DNA from: Azohydromonas lata NBRC 102462
GTDB taxonomy: Bacteria; Pseudomonadota; Gammaproteobacteria; Burkholderiales; Burkholderiaceae_C
DNA length: 64,000 nt
Direction: 5' to 3'
Assembly: GCF_001571085.1 (NCBI RefSeq)
Contig: NZ_BCTC01000007.1
Coordinates: 1 to 64,000, forward strand
The notes beneath the pieces were generated by a model that worked only from the letters and a program-made list of their open reading frames with translations, made no database searches and was not told where the DNA came from. Of this stretch, positions 1 through 7,241 are shown piece by piece (position 1 is the first letter of the stretch; each line of letters opens with the position of its first letter). The position numbers and the translations under genes are program-made.

Positions 1-84
1 ATTGATGCCGGCTCAATAACCACGTCTTGAGGATCGCTGCGGGTGTTGAGAAGGTACGTGCCCACGTAGGCAGATGGGCACGTA

Positions 85-415
85 ATGTCAGACAGTCATC
101 TTTCCGAGTTGGCGCAGCGGCTGGTGATCGGCCACAAGCGTGACGGGCGCAGCATCTACGACGAGGGTGCTAAGCACGAGCTGGTCATGGCGTGCCTTGA
201 GCTTCGTAGTCGGCAGACGGGCCTGGCTCTTCAGCGACACAGTGGCCGGCGCCAACGCCAGTGCGAACCTGTACTCGCTGCTGCAGACCTGCATTGCCAA
301 CGGCATCGACGGCTACTGGTACCTGCGCCGGCTGCTTACTGAGTTCCCCAAGGCCAAGACCGTGGACGGCTACGAGGCGCTGCTTCCCTGGAACCTGAGA
401 CCGGCGGCGAGCTGA
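85..415 (+). pseudogene. IS66-family transposase remnant (tnpA start joined to tnpC end)
   Basis: The first part, from the ATG at 85 to about 202, encodes the N-terminus of an IS66 accessory protein TnpA (ELAQRLVIGHKRDGRS, then YDEGAKHELVMACLE). From about 203 the +2 frame encodes the C-terminal tail of the IS66 transposase TnpC (FVVGRRAWLFSDTVAGANAS, ending EALLPWNL, stop at 413-415). The junction lies near 202. Everything between, that is the rest of tnpA, all of tnpB and most of tnpC, is missing, so the element cannot be active. I see no clear terminal inverted repeats. It marks past transposition beside the glycan cluster. Family recognition is from memory of IS66 proteins. Confidence 0.8.
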
Positions 416-1027
416 ACGCCGCTGCAGCAAGCAGATCCCGCACTCGTCCGCCAGTACGGGGAAGATTGCGCGCTTACTGTGCATCTTCTCTGCCGCACTC
501 CGTGCGACGCCGACAAGGCCGTCGACCGGCCACGGTTGTTCAGCGTCTATTGGAATTTGCAGGAGCACCACCCATGGTCCTCGACATCCTGGCGGGCATG
601 TTGCGCGCCGTCGGCAGGCGGGTGATGGAGTAGAGTTGGATGAACCCCGGCTGGTGATCAGCGTTGACAGCACTGTCGGGGTCACCTACTGCCTGGGCCG
701 TGGACATTAAAACCGTCGGCTTCATGCCCTTGACATTTACAGGCCAAATAAATGTCCACGCAGGGGCCCCTTGGCGTCACACGGAGTGCTTCACCGTCGC
801 GATTTCGAGCTTCCATGCCTGAACTTTGATCCAGCGGCGGAAGCCGTTTTTCGAGGGCCGTCTGTGAGTACGTTGTTGCCGGCCACCATATCGATGGCAA
901 TAAGGCAGCCGCCATGGGCTGGCGGGGCGTCTTGACGCGACGCAGGAAACGCTTGCGCCGCCTACAGCCCTGATGAAATCTGTTTGATCAGGACGTGCCG
1001 GGCGGCCAAGCTCGTTTCATGGGCCGA
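416..1027. other. Gene-poor stretch beside the IS remnant
   Basis: No open frame here resembles a known protein, and short frames on both strands lack ribosome binding sites and typical codon use. GC content looks lower than in the flagellar region. Together with the adjoining IS66 scar it is probably decayed mobile DNA. The one visible structure is a set of GACATTTA-like inverted repeats at 699-760. Confidence 0.5.
699..760. repeat. Nested inverted repeats around a GACATTTA motif
   Basis: CGTGGACATT at 699-708 is exactly complemented by AATGTCCACG at 751-760. Inside, GACATTTA at 732-739 pairs with TAAATGTC at 749-756 across a 9-base loop. The motif therefore occurs three times, two direct and one inverted. 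It could be an operator, a transposon-end remnant or chance. No T-run follows, so it is not an obvious terminator. Confidence 0.4.
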
Positions 1028-1702
1028 TCAAAGTATGCGCACGGATACTTGCTGGTGGCTGCTGACAAAACCGAGGTATTCGTAGTGCACGCCATACCGA
1101 TCACAAAATTCTTTCCAGGCACGTATTTCATGCTGTTCGTAGCCCGGATAGTTGAAATACTCATCGAAGCAAATGACCGTGCCTGACTTCATATAAGGGC
1201 GGCAGGTTTCCAAAATGGTGCACGTGCCACGGTACAAGTCGCAATCCACGTGAATAAACGCGACGTCGCGCTTCATCTCCTGGATAAACATGGGCAGGGT
1301 GTCATCGAACAGGCCTGGTACCAGTTTGCAATTGCTTGGCACCTCGGGAAAGGCGGTCCGTGCAAAAGTGCCCGCGTCGTAGCCGGTGCGCCAAGTTTCA
1401 GGCAAGCCGGAAAACACATCGAAACCGTAAATCGTGTCGTCAGGCCGGGCCTTGGCGATGTGGTTGATGGTACGGCCCGTGGCAACCCCGAATTCAAGAT
1501 ACAGGCCAGGAATGGTCACGTGCTGCAGTGCGAAGCTCAGGTGCTCCAGGTCATTGGGCAGGTTCTTGGCCGTGAGCATGTGCTCCTGGTAGTAGCGCGC
1601 CGAGCGCAGGGCCGCATCGACTTTTGCGAAATGCAGCATGTCAAAACTGTCGGTGCGCTTGCCGAACACCGAGTATTCAATGAGCTGGACAAGGTTGTTC
1701 AT
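1028..1702 (-). CDS. TylF/MycF-like O-methyltransferase
   Basis: A protein of 224 residues from the first ATG (a TTG 36 bases upstream is also open). It resembles the macrocin O-methyltransferase family (TylF), class I SAM-dependent enzymes that methylate sugar hydroxyls. Visible marks are the SAM-binding loop LEFGVATGRTINHIA, the following acidic strand YGFDVFSGLPETW, and HVDCDLYRGT, which in this family carries metal-binding and catalytic acidic residues. It is the last gene of the long minus-strand glycan cluster, 95 bases after the preceding glycosyltransferase, so its likely job is capping or decorating a glycan with O-methyl groups. Its GC content is clearly lower than that of the flagellar genes, which suggests acquisition by transfer. 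The exact substrate is unknown. Confidence 0.8.
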   Translation of the reverse strand: MNNLVQLIEYSVFGKRTDSFDMLHFAKVDAALRSARYYQEHMLTAKNLPNDLEHLSFALQHVTIPGLYLEFGVATGRTINHIAKARPDDTIYGFDVFSGLPETWRTGYDAGTFARTAFPEVPSNCKLVPGLFDDTLPMFIQEMKRDVAFIHVDCDLYRGTCTILETCRPYMKSGTVICFDEYFNYPGYEQHEIRAWKEFCDRYGVHYEYLGFVSSHQQVSVRIL

Positions 1703-1797
1703 ATGAATGGCCGTGGAAATCCGTGGAAAGGTAAACAATCAAGCATGCGACGTTGCAAAAGCAACATTGCCTGGGTGAGTGATAAGGAAAGGAGTGA

Positions 1798-2748
1798 TCA
1801 TCTGAGGCTGACGCAGATGCGTTGAACCGCTTGCAACAGCAGCATCTTTTCGGTTTGTAGACCGTATTCCCGTGCCAGGCGTTGAATGCCGGGCCAAAGA
1901 GCTTGCGCGGCCTCAGCATTCATCGATGCGGCCGTTGCACGCCGAAACTTCTCGGCGAACTGCCGGATGTCGCCCATGTCAACCGGCAAGAAATTTGGCG
2001 CTTCCCAGTATTCGCGTCCTCCCCAGCCGGGATAGCCCACCACCACGTTGCCGCACAGGGCCGCCTCCAAAGGCGGCACAGGACAGCCCTCGAAGTCACT
2101 GAAAGCCAGGAACACGCGAGAAGATTTCAAATGGTCGGCGACCACGTCCTCATGCATGCCGTGGATCGGCTGGAATTCCCAACTTGGGAATTGGCGTACC
2201 AGCCATGGCACCAGGTTGTTCGCATGCAAGGCTTGCTTGCGCGGCATGTAGGTGGCCTTCAGGCGCTTCTCGCCGACGGAAAAGCGAGAAACGTCCACCG
2301 AGTACTTCACGCGTACGATCTTGTGCGCAAACTCCGGGAACACACCGGCCAGATAGTCGCTGGTGTCCTCCGAAATGGAAAGGATGGCCGTGGCGTCGCG
2401 GTAGCAGGCGTAAACCTCGTTCATCGGCGCCGTGGGCAGCACCAGATAGCCGTTTTGCACGAACATGCAATAGCGCACGCCGTTGGCTGCGAAATGGTTG
2501 CCCAGCACCGTCATGATTTCGGGAACGATCGCGATGTCGGTCCTCAGCATGTCGTTGAGCGTGATGACCGGAGCGCGGTGCGAGAACCAATCACACGAGA
2601 AACCTGGGGTGATGTGTGCCACGGCGGCCGGGATGCCCAACTCGCACAGCAACTCGGCATGCTTGTAGATGACCTTGATGCCGCCGGTGGGCGTGTTGGA
2701 GTCGGGCGAAACGTAGACGAAGCGGGTCATGAGGGGTGATGCGGTCAT
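1798..2748 (-). CDS. GT4-like glycosyltransferase
   Basis: A protein of 316 residues with a GT-B look. The N-terminal half begins with a strand and glycine loop, RFVYVSPDSNTPTGGIKVIY, typical of retaining glycosyltransferases. The C-terminal half contains SDFEGCPVPPLEAALCGN, which matches the E-x7-E donor-binding region of GT4 enzymes. The ATG at 2746-2748 overlaps the stop of the upstream DUF4422 gene in an ATGA arrangement, which favours this start. A second ATG at 2730 is also possible. It probably transfers a sugar from a nucleotide-activated donor in the cytoplasm. Donor and acceptor cannot be read from sequence. It belongs to the same transcription unit as glf and the DUF4422 gene. Confidence 0.8.
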   Translation of the reverse strand: MTASPLMTRFVYVSPDSNTPTGGIKVIYKHAELLCELGIPAAVAHITPGFSCDWFSHRAPVITLNDMLRTDIAIVPEIMTVLGNHFAANGVRYCMFVQNGYLVLPTAPMNEVYACYRDATAILSISEDTSDYLAGVFPEFAHKIVRVKYSVDVSRFSVGEKRLKATYMPRKQALHANNLVPWLVRQFPSWEFQPIHGMHEDVVADHLKSSRVFLAFSDFEGCPVPPLEAALCGNVVVGYPGWGGREYWEAPNFLPVDMGDIRQFAEKFRRATAASMNAEAAQALWPGIQRLAREYGLQTEKMLLLQAVQRICVSLR

Positions 2749-3491
2749 TCAAACCACAGGGCCTGGACGGTGGTGAATCGGGTACGCGTCGCCGACAGGT
2801 ACAGGCTGGTGAAGCGCTCGGCCAAGTAGCCCGGGTAACGGTAGGGCTGGTAGCGCACGTCGCCTGGCACGGCTTCGGGCACGCCCATCTCCTCCACAAC
2901 CTCGCCAAGAACCTTGAAGAGACTCTTGCAGTAGTCGTCGAAGACCTTGGCGTGTGCCACAACCATGTTGCCGCAGTAGAAGCGCGTCTCTACGTCCAGC
3001 AGCCCGGCCACTGCGCCGAACTCGCGGCGACATGCCTTGCGGAAGGCATTCCACACCGCGTCGCCATGCGCTGCGCGGTAACTGCTGGCGATGGACGGGT
3101 ACTCCGGAACCGGATGCGGCACCACCATCTCGAAATGCTCCAGCAAGGATTCGAGACGCTGCTCCTGCGCTGCAGAGGCCAGGAACGACAGGGTTTCGGG
3201 TGCCAGCGGTGCCTTGACGATGGGCAAGCTCTGGTAACCCTGCACAGGCAGAGGGACGAAGCTGAAGTAGCGGCGGTAGTGGCACAGGCCCACGTACGGG
3301 TCACGGCAGTGCTTCCACAACCAGTACGTGGCCGTGAGTTCGCAGTACTGGCGGTTCAGCGCAGCGATGTTGTCGCCTTGGGCGTCGTTGAGCTGCGTGG
3401 ACGCGTCAGAGAAGCCGCCGACGCCGATGGGCTTGAGCCAAGGTGCCGAAGGCATCTGCGCGGGCTTGTGGGTCGCGATGTAGAGGGCCAT
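2745..3491 (-). CDS. DUF4422 family glycosyltransferase-like protein
   Basis: A protein of 248 residues that matches the DUF4422 family seen in capsule and LPS loci. It starts with MALYIATHKP, has IGVGG followed by DNIAALNRQYCELTATYW, and then the diagnostic CHYRRYF stretch. Members are usually annotated as exopolysaccharide or capsule glycosyltransferases with a GT-A-like fold. It lies 43 bases after glf and overlaps the next glycosyltransferase by four bases, so translation of the two is probably coupled. Placement directly behind a UDP-galactopyranose mutase gene makes galactofuranose a candidate donor sugar, but that is inference. Confidence 0.8.
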   Translation of the reverse strand: MALYIATHKPAQMPSAPWLKPIGVGGFSDASTQLNDAQGDNIAALNRQYCELTATYWLWKHCRDPYVGLCHYRRYFSFVPLPVQGYQSLPIVKAPLAPETLSFLASAAQEQRLESLLEHFEMVVPHPVPEYPSIASSYRAAHGDAVWNAFRKACRREFGAVAGLLDVETRFYCGNMVVAHAKVFDDYCKSLFKVLGEVVEEMGVPEAVPGDVRYQPYRYPGYLAERFTSLYLSATRTRFTTVQALWFE

Positions 3492-3534
3492 GTGCGCTCA
3501 GAGGTTTGTGATTCGAAGAGTCAGGGGCAGTCAG

Positions 3535-4635
3535 TCAGTCGGTCAACGCCAGGGCCGCGGCCACTACCTGATCCATGTTGTAGTAGCGGTATTGCGCCAG
3601 GCGGCCAACAAAGACGGTGTCGGGCTCGGCGTCGGCCAATGCCTCGTAGCGCTTGTAGAGCGACTCGTTGTCTGCAGCCGGTATGGGGTAGTACGGATCA
3701 CCTTGCGCACAAGGGAACTCGCGCACGATGGAGGTTCCCGCATGGGTCTCGCCGGTAAGATGCTTGAACTCAGTGATGCGCGTGTAGGCGTGGTCGTTGG
3801 GATAGTTGACCGTGCCCACTGGTTGCAGTTGCACCGTGTCTTTCAGGTGCTCGTGCTCAAACCGCAGTGACCTGTAGGGCAGCTTGCCCAGCCGGTGTTC
3901 GAAGTACTCGTCGATGGGGCCGGTATAAATGGTGCGCCGGCGCACGATGGAGTGGCGCACCGCATTGAAGTCGCATCCCAGGCTCAACTCGATGTTGGGG
4001 TGATCTAGCATGCGTTCAAACATGCGGGTATAGCCTTGAGCGGGCATGGCCTGGAAACGGTCGGCGAAGTAGCGGTCGTCGTCGTTGGTGCGAGTGGGAA
4101 TGCGCGCGGCCACGCCGGCTGAAAGCTCCCCAAGCTCAAGTCCCCACTGCTTACGCGTGTAGCCGCGAAAGAACTTGTCGCACAGGTCAGGGCCTACGGC
4201 GTTGAGCACCACGTCCTCGCTGGTGCGTAGCGGTTCACGCGGCATTCGCGCACGCGCCAGAAACTCCGTGACCCCGGCCTCATCAAGGTCCAGCCCGTAG
4301 AGCCGGTTGATCGTGGTGCGGTTGATCGGGATGGGCAGCAGTTGGCCTTCCACCGCAGCTACAACCCGATGCTCGTAGGCTCGCCACTCGGTGAAACGCG
4401 AGAGAAAGGCAAACACCTTCTCGCTGTTGGTATGGAAGATATGGGGGCCGTACTCGTGCACCAGCAACCCGTGCTCGTCGCGCCGGTCAAAGGCATTGCC
4501 GCCCACGTGCGGGCGCTTGTCGATCACCAGCACGCGGTGACCCGCATCGGCCAGGCGCCGCGCGCAGGTGGCGCCTGCAAAGCCCGCACCGACGATCAGA
4601 TCATCCATGCCGCCTTGTCCCTTTATTGAGTTCAT
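3535..4635 (-). CDS. glf: UDP-galactopyranose mutase
   Basis: A flavoenzyme of 366 residues that converts UDP-galactopyranose to UDP-galactofuranose. The N-terminus has the FAD dinucleotide-binding fold (DDLIVGAGFAG, then VLVIDKRPHVGGNAFD). Family motifs follow: HEYGPHIFHTNSEKVF, FFRGYTRKQWG, PTRTNDDDRYF and the C-terminal VFVGRLAQYRYYNMDQVV. Length is normal for bacterial Glf. The ATG at 4635 forms an ATGA overlap with the tolC stop. A second ATG at 4608, MDDLIVGAG, would also fit the family. Glf in this cluster implies that the glycan contains galactofuranose. Coupling to a secretion gene is unusual. Confidence 0.95.
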   Translation of the reverse strand: MNSIKGQGGMDDLIVGAGFAGATCARRLADAGHRVLVIDKRPHVGGNAFDRRDEHGLLVHEYGPHIFHTNSEKVFAFLSRFTEWRAYEHRVVAAVEGQLLPIPINRTTINRLYGLDLDEAGVTEFLARARMPREPLRTSEDVVLNAVGPDLCDKFFRGYTRKQWGLELGELSAGVAARIPTRTNDDDRYFADRFQAMPAQGYTRMFERMLDHPNIELSLGCDFNAVRHSIVRRRTIYTGPIDEYFEHRLGKLPYRSLRFEHEHLKDTVQLQPVGTVNYPNDHAYTRITEFKHLTGETHAGTSIVREFPCAQGDPYYPIPAADNESLYKRYEALADAEPDTVFVGRLAQYRYYNMDQVVAAALALTD

Positions 4636-6008
4636 TGAAGTCCTTCGGTCAGTCCTGGTCCGAGCGACCACAGCAACGCCGTGGCTTGTTGTGCATCGAG
4701 CAGCGCGTTGATTCGTGTGACCTGCAGGTTGTGGAAATCGCCTTCGGTGGAAATCACGTCGAACAGAGAGCGACGGCCAAGCTGTTGCCATTGCATCCGT
4801 GTAGCCTGGCGAAGCTGCTGGCTGACCTGCAGCACCTCGGCGCTGCGTTGTGCGCGGTCAAAGGCAACGCGCGCCTGCTCGTGCAGCTCCGCTACGCGCT
4901 CCAGGCGCTGCGACAGGGCCTCGTTGCGCTGCGCTACGGCGGCTTCTCCGCGTTGCGCCGAGGCACGGATGGCGGGCTGGGCCGTCAGGTCCAGCAACGG
5001 CACGCTGACGTTGATGCCGCCACTCCATACCGTGGACGTGCTGCTGCCCGTCGTCCGCGCGCCGTTGATGTTCCAACTCCACTGGGGCCGGCGTTGGGCT
5101 TGCAACGCCCGCGTGAGGTCTTGCTGCGCTTGGGCCTGCGCCGTGAGCTGCGCAATGGCGCTGGCGTGCCCCGCCTCGTCGAGCATGCGCTCCAGCGGTG
5201 GCGGCGGCATGAGCAAGACATGCAGCGGCGCACGCGGCAGCGGCGCGTCGCCGATGAAGCGGCGCAGCCGGATCTCGGCCAGGCGCTGCTGCGAACGTGC
5301 TTGACCCAGCGCCAGTTCGGCCTGGCGCTGCGTGTTGCGCGCCTGCAGCAGCTCGCTGGCGCGGCCACGGTCGGCGGCCACGATCTGCTCCAGCGCACCC
5401 ACCAAGCAGCTCATGCGCGCCGTGTAGCGCTCGTAGACCTGGGACTGCAGCCCATAGCGCTGTTCGTCCAGGGCCGACGAAAGCACTTGCAGCGCTACTT
5501 GCTCGCGCGTGTCAAGCTCGCCCAGCCGTGCCGCATCGAGCAGCCGCGCTCGCCAGTCCAGCAGCGCATGGCTGTAGCCGCTATCGAACAGCGGGGCGCT
5601 GAGCGTGACGTCCGCACGGGCTTGGCGGCCGTTGCTTTGAATGCCGTAGGCGTTCTGGTTCGCGCTCGCGAGTCCGCCGCTCAACGTGGCCCGTGGCAGC
5701 GGCGCGGCACGCGCTTCCTCCACGTCGCTTTGCGCGGCCGCGGCCAGCAGTTGAGCCGCGCCCACGGCAGCGCTGCGCTGCTCGGCTTGGCGGAGCAGCG
5801 CCTGCATATCCAGACGGGCTGCCGTCACCGCATCGCCTTCTACCGGCAGTGAGGCCACGGGTTGCTCGTTTTCCTCTGAACAGGCGCTGGCGGCGGCTGC
5901 GGGCAGTGCCAGCCCTCCAACCAGCAAGCTGGCGGCGCCGCATACGCTCCAACCTGCCATGAGGCTACGCGCCACGGCCCACGCTTTCGAAGATGACAAC
6001 TGCTTCAT
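4632..6008 (-). CDS. TolC-family outer membrane channel protein
   Basis: A protein of 458 residues with an N-terminal signal peptide (hydrophobic stretch at about 18-38, likely cleaved after ALPAAAA). The rest is alanine-, glutamine- and arginine-rich helix in two similar halves, as expected for outer membrane efflux (OEP/TolC) proteins that form the alpha-barrel and outer-membrane duct. It directly follows hlyD (9-base gap) and the ABC exporter gene, so it completes a type I secretion system. It overlaps the downstream glf start by four bases. The cargo cannot be read from it. Confidence 0.85.
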   Translation of the reverse strand: MKQLSSSKAWAVARSLMAGWSVCGAASLLVGGLALPAAAASACSEENEQPVASLPVEGDAVTAARLDMQALLRQAEQRSAAVGAAQLLAAAAQSDVEEARAAPLPRATLSGGLASANQNAYGIQSNGRQARADVTLSAPLFDSGYSHALLDWRARLLDAARLGELDTREQVALQVLSSALDEQRYGLQSQVYERYTARMSCLVGALEQIVAADRGRASELLQARNTQRQAELALGQARSQQRLAEIRLRRFIGDAPLPRAPLHVLLMPPPPLERMLDEAGHASAIAQLTAQAQAQQDLTRALQAQRRPQWSWNINGARTTGSSTSTVWSGGINVSVPLLDLTAQPAIRASAQRGEAAVAQRNEALSQRLERVAELHEQARVAFDRAQRSAEVLQVSQQLRQATRMQWQQLGRRSLFDVISTEGDFHNLQVTRINALLDAQQATALLWSLGPGLTEGLQ

Positions 6009-6017
6009 GGCGCGGGC

Positions 6018-7235
6018 TCAGCGTTCCTGGAATGCCTCATGCGCCCGCAACATGGGCCGCAGCAGGAAGCTCAGCACCGAGCGTTCGCCGGTGCGAATGT
6101 CCACGGTGCCCGTCATGCCGGGGAACACCGGCTGGGGCTCGCCCTGCGCGGGGTGCAACACCGCGTCATTGGTGCGAAGCAGCACGCGGTAGTAGGTGCC
6201 ATCGCCGCCGGGACGTTCCGTGTCGCCCAGCACGTCGGGGCTGATGTGCTCGACATGGCCCTTGAGCGCGCCGTAGACGGACACGTCGTAGGTACTGAGC
6301 TTGAATTCGGCGCTTTGGCCAGTGCGCAGGAAACCGATCTCCGCCGGTTTCACACGCGCTTCCACCAGCAGCCGAGAGCTCGTGGGCACAATCTCCAGGA
6401 CTGGTGCGCCGGGCGCCACGACACCCCCCACGGTGTGGGCGCGGATGTTCTTCACCAATCCGTCCACCGGCGAGGTCAGCACCGTGCGGCGCAGGACATC
6501 CGCGCGCCCGGACTGCTGCTCATCGAGTTGTGCCAGCTCCGTACGCACACGCAGCAAGTCGGTGCTGGCGTCCTGGCGGAAACGGTTGAGGCGTTCCTGG
6601 CCTTGCAGCAACTGCTCGTTGAGTTGGCGCTGCAGCCGCATGACTTCCACTTCCGACAGCAAGCCTTGCGACGCCATCTGCTGTGCCACGTCGAGCTCGC
6701 GTTGAAGCAGCGCTGCGCTGCGCTGGTTGGCTGCCAGCGCTTGGTCCAGTGCGTGCCGGCGTGCCTGGAAGGCCTCGGTCTCAGAGCGCAGCAATACCGT
6801 TTGCTTGGACAACGAGGCCGGAAAACTCAGTCCATGCCCCGCGGCCTCCGCTTCCAGCCGTGCGATCGTGGCGCGCAGTGACAGACGCCGGGCCTCGCCC
6901 TCGTTTTGCTGCGCCTGAAACCGCGTAGGGTCCAGCCGCATCAAGGGCTGGCCGGCGCGCACGTGCTCGCCCTCACGGACCAGCATCTCGGCCAGGATCC
7001 CGCCTTCTAGGCTGGCCACCTGTTGTTCGCGTCCGTCGGGAATCACGCGGGCGTCGGTCCGTGTGACACGGTCCACCCGTGCCAGCGCTGCCCAGGTGAC
7101 GAAGGCGGTCATCAGCAAGGCAATAAGCACCAGGGTCCAGCGCCCGCGCGGCAGCTCATCCAGGTGCTGCGCAGCGCGCAGTTCGGAAAGGTATTGCGCG
7201 TCTTCGGCGCTCAATGGAGTCGTTCGGGCGGCCAT
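6018..7235 (-). CDS. HlyD-family type I secretion membrane fusion protein
   Basis: A periplasmic adaptor of 405 residues. A short cytoplasmic N-terminus is followed by one membrane anchor (about 33-52, WTLVLIALLMTAFVTWAAL). Next come a first lipoyl half (EGGILAEMLVREGEHVRAGQ), a long coiled coil at about 110-255, and a second lipoyl half followed by the beta-barrel (VLTSPVDGLVKNI, GGVVAPGAPVLEIVP). The C-terminal PGMTGTVDIRTGERSVLSFL is the characteristic HlyD ending. It links the inner-membrane ABC exporter to the TolC-like duct. It lies 6 bases after the ABC gene and 9 bases before tolC. Confidence 0.92.
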   Translation of the reverse strand: MAARTTPLSAEDAQYLSELRAAQHLDELPRGRWTLVLIALLMTAFVTWAALARVDRVTRTDARVIPDGREQQVASLEGGILAEMLVREGEHVRAGQPLMRLDPTRFQAQQNEGEARRLSLRATIARLEAEAAGHGLSFPASLSKQTVLLRSETEAFQARRHALDQALAANQRSAALLQRELDVAQQMASQGLLSEVEVMRLQRQLNEQLLQGQERLNRFRQDASTDLLRVRTELAQLDEQQSGRADVLRRTVLTSPVDGLVKNIRAHTVGGVVAPGAPVLEIVPTSSRLLVEARVKPAEIGFLRTGQSAEFKLSTYDVSVYGALKGHVEHISPDVLGDTERPGGDGTYYRVLLRTNDAVLHPAQGEPQPVFPGMTGTVDIRTGERSVLSFLLRPMLRAHEAFQER

Positions 7236-7241
7236 GATGTT

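Noticed and set aside
1250-1825. 191-residue plus-strand frame opposite the TylF-like gene
   Set aside because: It mirrors the methyltransferase coding strand and has no motif of its own.
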